DNA of 64,000 nt from Cytobacillus oceanisediminis. GTDB lineage: Bacteria > Bacillota > Bacilli > Bacillales > Cytobacillaceae. The stretch's first letter is position 1. Every line of letters starts with the position of its first letter. The DNA lies in NCBI RefSeq assembly GCF_003182355.1, contig NZ_QGTW01000011.1, forward strand, positions 124,001-188,000, given 5' to 3'. Below, piece after piece: positions 16,731 to 25,228 of this stretch. Under the pieces are notes generated by a model. It was given only the letters and a program-made list of their open reading frames with translations. It was not told where the DNA came from and did no database searches. Both the position numbers and the translations under genes were made by a program.

Positions 16731-18347
16731 TTATGCCCGCAGCCTTAGCTTCTTCATCATTCTATCAACTCTTGACCCGAACAGAATATAGATTAACTTT
16801 GTTCTGAAACTCAAGTAGAAATAGATGCCCGCTCCAGCGGCCGCACAGATGCCCACAATGATTATCGCCTGTAAACCCGTTGCCGGCGATAAGAAGATTG
16901 TTAAAATTTTATATACAATGCCTGTTACGATGAACATACAGAAAGTAAATAATACAATCAGCAGGCCTCTTCTTAAGACAAGCTTAAACGGATATTTGGC
17001 ATACATTTTAATTACATATAGATTAATTAAAATTGCAGCTGTATAGCCAAGAGCCGTTGCGAAAACCGCTCCTTGTGTTTCAAAAAGCTTAATAAGCGGA
17101 ATGTTCAAGGACAGTTTTACTAGCAAGCCTGTGAGCAAGCTGAGAATCGTAAAGCGCTGCTCATTTATTCCCTGCAAAATTGCTGCCGTAACCGAGAAAT
17201 AGGCAAATAGGATTGCAACTGGCGCATATGTTCGTAATACTTCAGTTCCCAGCTCTTTATGCTCGTAAAATAAAGTAAAGATCGGCTCCGCCAGCAAGGA
17301 TAAGCCGACTACGGCAGGAAGAGTCAGAAACAGAAGCACCTGGAAAGTCTGATTGAGCTGGCGGTTTAAATCAGTCCTGTCTTCTTCCATAAAAGCCTTT
17401 GTTACACTCGGAACAAGCGTCAACGAAAAGGCTGTTGCCAATGAAACAGGAATAATGACAAGCTTATGTGTTTCAAAGTTTAGGACAGAGAAGGCAGCCA
17501 CAGCATTTCCTGCCTCTCCAATGGCTGCCATGGCCCTTGTAAACGTAATCTGATCGATAAACTGGAAAAGCGGATTTGCAAGACCTACAAACACAAAGGG
17601 AGCTGCGTAAAGGATAATTTCTTTATAAATATCTTTTAGGGATATATCAACCGTTCCTTTATCATCCTCAAGCAGTTTGTCCAAATGAGGCTTGCGCTTA
17701 TACCAATACCAGAATAAAACTCCAAGGCTTCCGAGCCCTCCGATAAACGCAGCGAAGGTAGCAACACTGATAGCAGTGGTAAGTGAGCCTTTCATTACAT
17801 TTAAGACAATATACGCGCCAACGAGAACAAACAGGATCCGGACAATTTGTTCCACAACCTGTGAAACCGCTGTTGGCCCCATCGACTGATGGCCCTGGAA
17901 GAAACCTCTTATCAAGCTCATGAACGGTATAATAATAAGTGCAAACGAAACCGCACGAATTACTGTGGTCACATCCTCGACGCTGACTTCTACATCTTTT
18001 CCTGCAAGCGTCATTTCAGCCACTGCCGGAGCCATCAAAAATAAGATTAGAAATGAAAGTATTCCGCTGGCCAGCATAATTACCAAGCCTGATTTAAAAA
18101 GCTTTCTGCCGACTGCGTATTCCTCTATAGCGTTATACTTGGATATAAACTTTGAAACTGCCAGCGGCACACCCGCTGTCGCAATACTAATAAAGATCGT
18201 ATAAGGTGTATACGAAAAGGAATAAAGCGCGGTTCCTTCCTTCCCGACAATATGGTAAAAAGGAATAACATAAAACAAACCAAGAACCTTTGAAATAATC
18301 GTCCCGAGCGTTAAAATGAAGGTTCCCTTTAGAAGCTTAGATGACAT
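16731..18347 (-). CDS. murJ: Lipid II flippase MurJ (YtgP), MOP/MVF superfamily
   Basis: 538-residue polytopic membrane protein of the polysaccharide-flippase branch of the MOP superfamily. It starts LLKGTFILTLGTIISKVLGLFY, the usual first helix, and has about fourteen hydrophobic segments with conserved charged positions typical of Spo5B/YtgP proteins (for example SFTRAMAAIGEAG between helices 7 and 8). B. subtilis YtgP was shown to be a MurJ that moves lipid II across the membrane for wall synthesis. ATG at 18347 has AAGGGATT 6 bases upstream, a modest site. It stands alone. SpoVB and other paralogues share the fold, but the location next to ytfP and rsuA marks this as ytgP. Confidence 0.88.
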   Translation of the reverse strand: MSSKLLKGTFILTLGTIISKVLGLFYVIPFYHIVGKEGTALYSFSYTPYTIFISIATAGVPLAVSKFISKYNAIEEYAVGRKLFKSGLVIMLASGILSFLILFLMAPAVAEMTLAGKDVEVSVEDVTTVIRAVSFALIIIPFMSLIRGFFQGHQSMGPTAVSQVVEQIVRILFVLVGAYIVLNVMKGSLTTAISVATFAAFIGGLGSLGVLFWYWYKRKPHLDKLLEDDKGTVDISLKDIYKEIILYAAPFVFVGLANPLFQFIDQITFTRAMAAIGEAGNAVAAFSVLNFETHKLVIIPVSLATAFSLTLVPSVTKAFMEEDRTDLNRQLNQTFQVLLFLTLPAVVGLSLLAEPIFTLFYEHKELGTEVLRTYAPVAILFAYFSVTAAILQGINEQRFTILSLLTGLLVKLSLNIPLIKLFETQGAVFATALGYTAAILINLYVIKMYAKYPFKLVLRRGLLIVLFTFCMFIVTGIVYKILTIFLSPATGLQAIIIVGICAAAGAGIYFYLSFRTKLIYILFGSRVDRMMKKLRLRA

Positions 18348-18593
18348 ATAATCCCTTCCTTAAAAAAACTGCAGCCTGCAATCTATGTGAAAACTGTATG
18401 TTAAGGCCAAAGCTAATTGAGACAATGATTTTAGCCTAAATAATATTAGATTTCGTCATTTTTCTATATTTTTAGACACACTATTTGTAGTGTACTCTTC
18501 TTGACGAAGAAATGCCACTTACAAAACCTGTATATAACAGCTTTATTTTTAGAAAAAGGGAAATTGCATTATAATAGAGGTATTGCTAATAAA

Positions 18594-18700
18594 GTGAAAC
18601 TTCCATCAGCCTGGTTTTCTTCATCCCACACTGATGGTTAGGTGAATCAATTGCGAATTTACTGGCAGTTTATCCCCTTAGCCTTACTTGTTCTATTAAG
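18594..18700 (+). repeat. Diverged single copy of the double-hairpin unit
   Basis: The stretch starts TAAAGTGAAACTTCCATCAG, has the matching arm CTGATGG at 18641-18647 followed by TTAGG, and then ATTTACTGGCAGTT and AGCCTTACT. The order of these blocks is the same as in the tandem array at 21.0-21.55 kb. The inner stem sequence (CCATCAG/CTGATGG) is a third version, and the outer arm is broken. Family repeat 1 copy C follows directly. Confidence 0.55.
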
Positions 18701-18705
18701 GCTGT

Positions 18706-18929
18706 GTTAAAGTTGATTTTTGCACTTTGTTGATTGGAGTGGAAGGCGCGAGATCCTCGAAAATGCATTCGCATTTTCTTCGTGCGGTGTTTACGCAAGG
18801 ATGCTTATTCAAAGTCCTGCGGGAGTGCGGATCAAAGGGAGACCCCGCAGGCACAAGGCGCCGAGGAAGTTCCCGGACCGCCCGCGGTTCGCTGAGCTTC
18901 TTGAGCGGAAATCAACAGGCAAGGTTAAC
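18706..18929 (+). repeat. Dispersed repeat family 1, copy C (best-preserved long form)
   Basis: Starts GTTAAAGTTGATTTTTGCAC, then TTGATTGGAGTGGAAGGCGC, the central module AATGCATTCGCATTTTCTTC with GTGCGGTGTTTACG, TCAAAGTCCTGCGGGAGTGC, GACCCCGCAGGC, GCCGAGGAAG and ends GAGCGGAAATCAACAGGC with GGTTAAC. It lies in the promoter region of ytfP, ending 85 bases before the start codon. Short open frames across it are products of the repeat, not genes. Confidence 0.85.
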
Positions 18930-19013
18930 AGAGCCTTTCTTAAAAGTCTTGAGATGGGGATATTACTGTCTGCTAATCTGCGATAAAGCGAATCAAGATA
19001 AGTTGGTGAAAAT

Positions 19014-20282
19014 ATGAAATATGATGTAATTGTAATTGGCGGAGGGCCGTCAGGGCTAATGGCCGCCATTGGGGCAGCCGAACAGAAAGCAAAGGTGCTT
19101 TTAATCGATAAAGGGGACAAGCTTGGCAGGAAGCTTGCGATTTCCGGCGGAGGCCGATGCAATGTCACAAATAGGCTGCCAGTAGACGAAATCATTAAGC
19201 ATATCCCTGGCAATGGACGATTTTTGTATAGCGCCTTCTCCCTTTTTAGCAATGAAGATATTATTAGGTTCTTTGAAAATCTGGGCATTAAGCTGAAAGA
19301 AGAAGATCATGGGCGGATGTTCCCCGTAACAGATAAAGCCCAGTCTGTTGTCGATGCCTTGATTACAAGGCTAAAAGAGTTGAAGGTGGATATTAAAACC
19401 AATAGCCCAATCCACGATGTCCATTATGAAAATGGCAGGGTGAAATCAGTAGAATTAAAAACAGGCGATGTTTATGATGCAGATGCTGTGGTTATTGCAG
19501 TCGGGGGAAAATCAGTTCCGCATACAGGTTCAACTGGTGATGGCTATGCGTGGGCGGAAAAAGCGGGCCATACGATAACCGATCTTTTCCCAACGGAGGT
19601 TCCATTAACCTCTTCAGAAAGGTTTATTAAAGAAAAAACCCTGCAGGGATTGTCGCTTAGAAGTGTGGCGCTTAGTGTTTTGAATCCTAAAGGAAAAGCG
19701 CTTATCTCCCATAGGATGGATATGATTTTTACCCATTTCGGCATTAGCGGCCCAGCCGTTTTGCGCTGCAGTCAGTATGTAGTAAAAGCAATGAAGAAAT
19801 GGAACCTGAAAGAAGTTACAATGAATCTGGATGCAGTTCCAGATACAAAGGAAGAACCTTTATTCCAGGATGTTTCAAAAATGATTAAGGATGAACCGAA
19901 GAAAAGCATAAAGAATCTTTTGAAAGGGCTTGTTCCCGAAAGATACTTGCTGTTTCTTCTTGACCAAAATGGAATTGACCCATCTGCGCAGGGTGCCAAT
20001 ATCTCCAATGAAAAAGTCAGAAGCTTTGTAAAAGGCTGCAAATCCTTTCAGTTTACTGTTAACGGCACTTTGCCGCTTGATAAAGCTTTTGTTACCGGCG
20101 GTGGTGTATCCGTAAAAGAAGTTGAACCGCAAACGATGGCTTCGAAAATGATGAATGGCCTTTTTTTCTGCGGAGAAATCCTTGATATACACGGCTATAC
20201 AGGCGGATACAATATTACATCCGCACTCGTAACAGGCAGACTTGCAGGGATTAACGCTGCAGGCTCCGCAAAAAACATTTAG
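19014..20282 (+). CDS. ytfP: FAD-dependent oxidoreductase of the HI0933/YtfP family
   Basis: 422-residue flavoprotein. The dinucleotide-binding start [20 protein letters not shown] is at about residues 5-24, [10 protein letters not shown] at about 46-55, and the second FAD contact [12 protein letters not shown] and [15 protein letters not shown] near the end; these are family marks. HI0933-like proteins are soluble reductases whose substrate is unknown; the FAD site is sure, the NAD(P) preference is not. No signal peptide. A weak AAGTTGGTG precedes the ATG. The gene lies downstream of repeat copy C and is followed by a hairpin shared with cse60. Confidence 0.88.
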   Translation: MKYDVIVIGGGPSGLMAAIGAAEQKAKVLLIDKGDKLGRKLAISGGGRCNVTNRLPVDEIIKHIPGNGRFLYSAFSLFSNEDIIRFFENLGIKLKEEDHGRMFPVTDKAQSVVDALITRLKELKVDIKTNSPIHDVHYENGRVKSVELKTGDVYDADAVVIAVGGKSVPHTGSTGDGYAWAEKAGHTITDLFPTEVPLTSSERFIKEKTLQGLSLRSVALSVLNPKGKALISHRMDMIFTHFGISGPAVLRCSQYVVKAMKKWNLKEVTMNLDAVPDTKEEPLFQDVSKMIKDEPKKSIKNLLKGLVPERYLLFLLDQNGIDPSAQGANISNEKVRSFVKGCKSFQFTVNGTLPLDKAFVTGGGVSVKEVEPQTMASKMMNGLFFCGEILDIHGYTGGYNITSALVTGRLAGINAAGSAKNI

Positions 20283-20288
20283 GAAAAT

Positions 20289-20320
20289 TAGAGCCTGGTG
20301 CTTGCATGCATCAGGCTCTA
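20289..20320. terminator. Hairpin between ytfP and cse60
   Basis: GAGCCTGGTGC and GCATCAGGCTC surround TTGCAT; the arms match except for one G. Neither side has a long T run, so termination may be weak. It overlaps the last codons of cse60. Confidence 0.55.
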
Positions 20321-20493
20321 TATATAACCATCGCAGAAAAACAGTAAATCTGCTCGTCTTCATCCTCTTGGACTGCTGCCACATTATATTTTATATCCAG
20401 CAGCTTTTTTTCCTCAATTTTTTCCAAAAAGTGGTTCATATCCTTTTCAAGATCCTTTTCATGTTCATGATCGAATAATTTTACCTTAATCAC
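20311..20493 (-). CDS. cse60: Cse60-like sporulation-associated small protein
   Basis: 60-residue acidic and lysine-rich protein (KVKLFDHEHEKDLEKDMNHF, then QEDEDEQIYCFSAMVIYRA at the end). I recognise the pattern of the Cse60 family (Spore_Cse60), whose B. subtilis member is made under sigma-E in the mother cell. GTG is the start, with AAAGGAAG about 8 bases upstream. No catalytic motif and no membrane segment; function unknown. I could not identify a sigma-E promoter with confidence. Convergent with ytfP. Confidence 0.65.
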   Translation of the reverse strand: MIKVKLFDHEHEKDLEKDMNHFLEKIEEKKLLDIKYNVAAVQEDEDEQIYCFSAMVIYRA

Positions 20494-20561
20494 AGGAAAC
20501 TTCCTTTCTGGCTTTTAAAATTAGCTTTGACAATTTTCTTAATTTTTAAAATTAAAGATAC

Positions 20562-20594
20562 AAATAAAAACGAAGCCCTGTCGGCTCCGTTTTG
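20562..20594 (-). terminator. Intrinsic terminator of the rhodanese gene
   Basis: On the minus strand AAACGGAGCC, a 5-base loop, GGCTTCGTTTTTATTT. It lies 6 bases past the stop. Confidence 0.85.
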
Positions 20595-20599
20595 GTTTG

Positions 20600-20905
20600 T
20601 TATTCAGTTTTTCCCTGCCAGTTCAACATACCGCCGACCATATTGCGGACCTTGTAGCCTTGGTCTTTCATATAATGGCATACATTACCGCTGCGGCTGC
20701 CGGAGCGGCAAATGAAAATGTACTCAGTATCTTTATCAAATTTATCAAGGTTTTCTGGAATTGTCCCCATGCGGATATGCTTCGCACCAGGAATCATACC
20801 GGATGCAACCTCATCATCTTCCCTTACATCAACAAGCTCAAGCTTCTCCCCTGCTTCAAGCTTCTTTTGCAACTCTTCTGTTGTAATTTCTTCAATATGA
20901 TCCAT
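20600..20905 (-). CDS. ytwF: Rhodanese-domain protein (YtwF-like)
   Basis: Single rhodanese domain of 101 residues, from ATG at 20905 with AAAGGG 9 bases upstream; a frame 21 codons longer has no site. LVDVREDDEVASGMIPGAKH and the active-site loop CRSGSRSGNVCHYM are present, with catalytic Cys first in the loop. Such proteins carry persulfide sulfur for thiolation or thiosulfate handling. No membrane anchor. Corresponds in position to B. subtilis ytwF, between ytfP and leuS. Specific sulfur partner unknown. Confidence 0.85.
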   Translation of the reverse strand: MDHIEEITTEELQKKLEAGEKLELVDVREDDEVASGMIPGAKHIRMGTIPENLDKFDKDTEYIFICRSGSRSGNVCHYMKDQGYKVRNMVGGMLNWQGKTE

Positions 20906-20999
20906 TACTAACACCCTTTCTATAAAGCTTATAAATACCAGGCATGTAGCATTGATAAATGCCGCCACTCCTATAATACCCTATATGGCACAAAAAATA

Positions 21000-21550
21000 T
21001 AAAGTTCAGCTTTCTTTATGGAGTGGTTTTCTCCATAAAGATTAGCTGAACTTATCGGGCATTTACGGACAGTTGGGCTGTTGATATTATTTTAGATCGA
21101 TATCTGTATTCAGCCCTTACTGTCCGTTAATCTGCGGTAAAGTGAAACTCCTTTGCGGGTGTTTTTTCCGCAAAGGTTAGTTTCACTTATCGGGCCTTTA
21201 CAGGCAGTTGGCTGATGCTCTCTATTTTACATGGCAATATGCCAATCTTCAGCCTTACTGCCTGTTAATCGCGGTAAAGTTCAGCTTTCTTTATGGAGTG
21301 GTTTTCTCCATAAAGATTAGCTGAACTTATCGGGCATTTACGGACAGTTTGGCTGTTGATATTATTTTAGATCGATATCTGTATTCAGCCCTTACTGTCC
21401 GTTAATCTGCGGTAAAGTGAAACTCCTTTGCGGGTGTTTTTTCCGCAAAGGTTAGTTTCACTTATCGGGCTTTTACAGGCAGTTAGCTGATGCTCTCTTT
21501 TTTTAAAAAGCACTTCCCAATCTTCAGCCCTACTGCCTGTTAATCTGCGG
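21000..21550. repeat. Tandem array of four 137-138 bp double-hairpin units (A-B-A-B)
   Basis: Units begin at 21000 (A1), 21138 (B1), 21275 (A2) and 21413 (B2), each starting TAAAG. In A, GTTCAGCT pairs with AGCTGAAC and TCTTTATGGAG with CTCCATAAAGA; in B, GTGAAACT pairs with AGTTTCAC and CCTTTGCGG with CCGCAAAGG. The second hairpin has ACGGACAGT/ACTGTCCGT in A and ACAGGCAGT/ACTGCCTGT in B, with inner GGGCTG/CAGCCC or GGCTGA/TCAGCC. Unpaired joints TTATCGGGC, TTTAC and TTAATC-GCGG are constant. No open frame with a binding site. It lies between the rhodanese gene and leuS terminator. A partial fifth unit starts at 21551. Confidence 0.9.
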
Positions 21551-21581
21551 TAAACCGAAACTTCCTGCGGGGATTTTCATC

Positions 21582-21712
21582 TTCGCTACTATAATTCAAA
21601 GTTGCTAATATTTTTTAAAAGCTGCTAATAAATGTACTGAAGTTGCTAATATTTTTTAAAAGTTGCTAATAAAGAGGACAAAGTTGCTAATAAATTGTTG
21701 AAACTACTAAAA
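21582..21712 (+). repeat. Short array with about 20.5 bp period, core GTTGCTAATA
   Basis: Cores begin at 21601, 21621, 21642, 21662, 21683 and, in weaker form, 21703, so spacings alternate 20 and 21; a poorer copy (TTCGCTACTA) precedes. The spacers are AT-rich and partly alike (TTTTTTAAAA twice). It follows the double-hairpin array directly and ends before the leuS terminator. No coding content. Confidence 0.8.
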
Positions 21713-21782
21713 ACCATAATAAACCGCCCTAATAAAGGGCTTGAGACGCCTTTACCATATGATTCAAATTCCAATAATCAAA

Positions 21783-21817
21783 AAACCACCCCTTTCTCTA
21801 AAAAAAGAGGTGGTTTT
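21783..21817 (-). terminator. Intrinsic terminator of leuS
   Basis: On the minus strand AACCACC pairs with GGTGGTT across a loop holding CTCTTT and AAAG-like bases, followed by TTTTTT. It starts 13 bases past the leuS stop. Confidence 0.8.
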
Positions 21818-21829
21818 AGCTAAAAATTC

Positions 21830-24247
21830 TTAATTGGCAACGATATTTACAAGTTTACCTGGAACGGCAATAACTTTGCGGACAGTTTTTCCGTCAATTT
21901 GCTCTTTTACCTTGTCATCGCCCATTGCGATCTGCTCCAATAGATCTTTTTTGGCATCTGCAGGCACCATAAGCTTTGCTTTTACTTTTCCATTGATTTG
22001 GATAACGATTTCTACTTCGTCGTCAACCATTTTCGCTTCATCAAATGCTGGCCATGCTTCATAGGCAATGGAACCGCTGTGGCCAAGTTTTGACCAAAGC
22101 TCTTCGGAAATATGAGGAGCAATTGGCGAAAGCATTTTTACAAAGCCTTCAACATAGCTCTTTGGAAGGACAGTAGCTTTATATGCTTCATTTATAAATA
22201 CCATCATTTGCGAAATGGCTGTATTGAAGCGCAATCCTTCGTAGTCCTCAGTTACCTTTTTAACGGTTTGGTGGTAAACCTTTTCTAAATTCGTGCCTTC
22301 TTCAGTGTCTTGGATTTTCGGGCTTACTTCGCCATTTTCTTCAACAAATAAGCGCCAGATGCGGTCAAGGAATCTTCTTGATCCGTCCAAACCATTTGTA
22401 GACCAGGCAATGGATGCTTCAAGCGGCCCCATGAACATTTCGTATAGACGAAGTGTGTCCGCGCCGTGGCTGGAAACTATCTCATCCGGATTAACTACAT
22501 TGCCTTTAGATTTACTCATTTTTTCATTATTTTCACCAAGGATCATCCCCTGGTTGAATAGCTTTTGGAAAGGCTCTTTCGTCTGGACAACGCCTACATC
22601 ATAAAGGACCTTATGCCAGAAGCGGGCATATAGAAGGTGAAGAACCGCGTGTTCTGCTCCTCCGATATAAATATCAACCGGAAGCCATTCTTTTAATTTT
22701 TCAGGGTCTGCAAGGGCTTCGCTATTTTTAGGATCAATATAGCGAAGATAGTACCAGCAGCTGCCCGCCCATTGCGGCATTGTGTTTGTTTCCCTGCGGC
22801 CTTTTTTGCCTGTTTCAGGATCCACAACGTTAACCCACTCATCAATATTGGCTAATGGAGATTCTCCTGTTCCGGACGGTTTAATTTCCGTTGTTTTTGG
22901 AAGCACCAATGGCAGCTGATCATCCGGAACGGCTGTCATTGTGCCGTCTTCCCAATGGATAATTGGGATCGGCTCTCCCCAATAACGCTGACGGCTGAAT
23001 AGCCAGTCACGCAAGCGGTAAGTAACCTTTTTCGTTCCAATGCCTTTTTCTTCAAGCCATGCAATCATCTTTTCAATGGCCTCTTCTTTGTTTAAGCCAT
23101 TAAGAAAATCAGAGTTTACATGCTCGCCGTCCCCAGTGTAGGCTTCCTTCTCCACATCTCCGCCAGCAACTACCTCTTTAATTGGAAGATCAAATTGCTT
23201 GGCAAACTCATAATCGCGTTCGTCATGAGCCGGAACAGCCATTATTGCGCCAGTACCATAGCTTACTAGAACATAGTCAGCAATCCAGATTGGCATTTTT
23301 TCGCCATTAACCGGATTGGTGGCATAGGCACCTGTAAATACTCCTGTTTTTTCTTTAGCCAAATCAGTACGCTCAAGATCGCTCTTGCTCTTTACTTTGT
23401 CAATGTAAGCCTGAACTGCCTCTCGCTGCCCATCTGATGTGATTTTATCAACAAGCGTATGCTCTGGAGCAAGAACAGCATAAGTTGCTCCGTATAATGT
23501 GTCAGGTCGTGTTGTGAATACAGTGAACGTGCCGTCATGGCCTTCAATATTGAACGTTACTTCTGCTCCTTCAGAACGGCCGATCCAGTTTCGCTGCATA
23601 TCCTTAAGGCTCTCCGGCCAGTCCAATAAATCTAGGTCCTCAAGCAGGCGATCCGCATAAGCCGTAATCTTCAGCATCCACTGTCTCATTGGCCGGCGCT
23701 CTACCGGATGGCCGCCGCGCTCACTCTTTCCGTCAATTACCTCTTCATTGGCAAGAACAGTTCCCAATGCGGGGCACCAGTTAACAGCGACTTCATCAAT
23801 ATAAGCAAGCCCTTTTTCATAAAGCTTTAAGAAAATCCATTGTGTCCATTTATAATATTCTGGATCTGTTGTATTCACTTCACGATCCCAATCGTATGAA
23901 AAACCTAGGGCTTTAATCTGGCGGCGGAATGTATTGATATTCTGCTCTGTAAATTCTGCAGGATCATTTCCAGTATCAAGCGCATATTGCTCTGCTGGCA
24001 AACCAAATGCATCCCAGCCCATTGGGTGAAGAACATTATAGCCCTGCATCCGCTTCATGCGGGAAAGGATATCTGTTGCTGTATAGCCTTCCGGATGGCC
24101 AACATGAAGGCCAGCACCGGAGGGGTATGGGAACATATCAAGTGCATAAAACTTGCGCTTGCCTTTATCTTCAGTCGTTTTGAATGTTTTATTTTCGTCC
24201 CAGTAGCTTTGCCACTTTTTTTCAATCTCCTGGTGATTAAAACTCAT
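21830..24247 (-). CDS. leuS: Leucyl-tRNA synthetase
   Basis: 805-residue class I aminoacyl-tRNA synthetase that charges tRNA-Leu. HIGH-type motif [15 protein letters not shown] at about residues 40-54, editing domain with [12 protein letters not shown] at about 221-232, and the KMSKS loop [12 protein letters not shown] at about 573-584. Length fits bacterial LeuRS of Bacillus. ATG at 24247 has TAGGAGG 9 bases upstream. The leader on the same strand has a T-box (24549-24810) read by uncharged tRNA-Leu, so expression should rise on leucine starvation. A repeat of family 2 lies between T-box terminator and start codon. Confidence 0.97.
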   Translation of the reverse strand: MSFNHQEIEKKWQSYWDENKTFKTTEDKGKRKFYALDMFPYPSGAGLHVGHPEGYTATDILSRMKRMQGYNVLHPMGWDAFGLPAEQYALDTGNDPAEFTEQNINTFRRQIKALGFSYDWDREVNTTDPEYYKWTQWIFLKLYEKGLAYIDEVAVNWCPALGTVLANEEVIDGKSERGGHPVERRPMRQWMLKITAYADRLLEDLDLLDWPESLKDMQRNWIGRSEGAEVTFNIEGHDGTFTVFTTRPDTLYGATYAVLAPEHTLVDKITSDGQREAVQAYIDKVKSKSDLERTDLAKEKTGVFTGAYATNPVNGEKMPIWIADYVLVSYGTGAIMAVPAHDERDYEFAKQFDLPIKEVVAGGDVEKEAYTGDGEHVNSDFLNGLNKEEAIEKMIAWLEEKGIGTKKVTYRLRDWLFSRQRYWGEPIPIIHWEDGTMTAVPDDQLPLVLPKTTEIKPSGTGESPLANIDEWVNVVDPETGKKGRRETNTMPQWAGSCWYYLRYIDPKNSEALADPEKLKEWLPVDIYIGGAEHAVLHLLYARFWHKVLYDVGVVQTKEPFQKLFNQGMILGENNEKMSKSKGNVVNPDEIVSSHGADTLRLYEMFMGPLEASIAWSTNGLDGSRRFLDRIWRLFVEENGEVSPKIQDTEEGTNLEKVYHQTVKKVTEDYEGLRFNTAISQMMVFINEAYKATVLPKSYVEGFVKMLSPIAPHISEELWSKLGHSGSIAYEAWPAFDEAKMVDDEVEIVIQINGKVKAKLMVPADAKKDLLEQIAMGDDKVKEQIDGKTVRKVIAVPGKLVNIVAN

Positions 24248-24270
24248 CTTTGTTTCCTCCTAATATCAGA

Positions 24271-24509
24271 AAGTGCAGGGCGCCCGCTTATCCAAAGGAC
24301 CGAAGACTAAACCCGCCGCGTCCTGTGGCAACGTCTGCATGACCCGCATCCTCCCAAAAGCTGCCGATTTTGGCCGTGCGATGTTTTACTGACGAAGCCT
24401 TCCTTATCCTGCGGGTCTCAAGCATAGGATGAGCCCGCGGCAAGGCTGTTCTTTAACCTTTTTGACGGATTGTCTTATGACCTCGAGCTGATGGTGCACG
24501 GGGCTAGAC
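24271..24509 (+). repeat. Dispersed repeat family 2, copy 1, inside the leuS leader
   Basis: Starts GCAGGGCGCCCGC, contains CGTCCTGTGGCAACGTCTG (24327-24345 region), and ends with GTCTTATGACCTCGAGCTG and GGGGCTAGAC. The last block matches copy 2 near metK (CTTATGACCTCGAAAGGCTG, GGAGCTAGA) and copy 3 after cls. It lies between the T-box terminator and the leuS start, in antisense orientation. Confidence 0.7.
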
Positions 24510-24548
24510 TACCTTCTGACTTCAAAAATTTGTACTTCATTTTCTTTA

Positions 24549-24810
24549 AATAAAAAAACCTCTCATCCCAATAAAGGGACGAGAGGATTATGTATAAATC
24601 TCCCGCGGTACCACCCACATTAGTGACCATGTCACTCGCTTCATTCATCCTTAACGCGGAATACGGCAAGCATTACTGCTACTTCACACTTGCTGCTCAA
24701 AGGCGAGTTCATGATGTGCCCGGCTGACTTGCACCGTCCGTCAACTCTCTAAAATCGGGCTGAAGCACCATTACTATTCCTTATCTAAGCATTTCGATAT
24801 ATATAAGAAT
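24549..24810 (-). promoter_or_regulatory. T-box leader (tRNA-Leu sensing) of leuS
   Basis: On the minus strand the T-box core GGGTGGTACCGCGGGAG lies at about 24601-24617, followed by the terminator CCTCTCGTCCCTTTATTGGG with its partner ATGAGAGG and seven T (24597-24549). Upstream, Stem I contains AGAGAGTTGACGG, GGTGCAAGTC and GAACTCGCCTTTGAG; CTC is the likely specifier, a leucine codon. Uncharged tRNA pairing with the T-box would favour antitermination. Confidence 0.92.
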
Positions 24811-24816
24811 ATAGCT

Positions 24817-24845
24817 ATTGTAATAAATTTCCCGCCAGGATGCAA
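24817..24845 (-). promoter_or_regulatory. Probable sigma-A promoter of leuS
   Basis: On the minus strand TTGCAT (24845-24840), 17 bases, TACAAT (24822-24817). Predicted start near 24810, right at the expected 5' end of the T-box leader. Confidence 0.65.
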
Positions 24846-25228
24846 GTAGGCTTACCCTGACAGGAAATTTAATATCTAGAATATGCAGTGACCATCGATT
24901 AGGTGCACAATCTTTTACCAAAATTCAGTAAAAAAACTTCCACCCTGCCATTGCTCAGTGTCCCCCTAAATCAACTATAAATCAGCAAGATGCGAATGAA
25001 AGAACAATAGAAAAATCACCATAATAGGAACTGAATCCGCCTATGCAATGCGGGCCTTTTATCACGCATTCGGCGTATGGTATATTTGCAGGATTTCACT
25101 ATTCACCATTATGCCCACATGTTCTGCTGTTTTATTCAATCCTGGATCAATAGCAAAAGAGAGCATGGCCACTCTTTAATATGTAGCAATTTTGATTGGT
25201 GGTTCAAAGGACTTTAATAGGCCCCCTA
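24846..25228. other. Gap between the leuS promoter and the hydroxybutyrate dehydrogenase gene
   Basis: About 380 bases with no supported gene. An imperfect inverted repeat whose ends are AAATTT and AAATTT spans 24825-24870 and overlaps the leuS promoter. The rest shows no clear terminator for the dehydrogenase gene, which is unusual for this window. Confidence 0.5.

Noticed and set aside
24825..24870. Terminator of the hydroxybutyrate dehydrogenase gene
   Set aside because: The inverted repeat is imperfect, lacks a T run on the minus strand and lies over 350 bases from the stop; it overlaps the leuS promoter instead.
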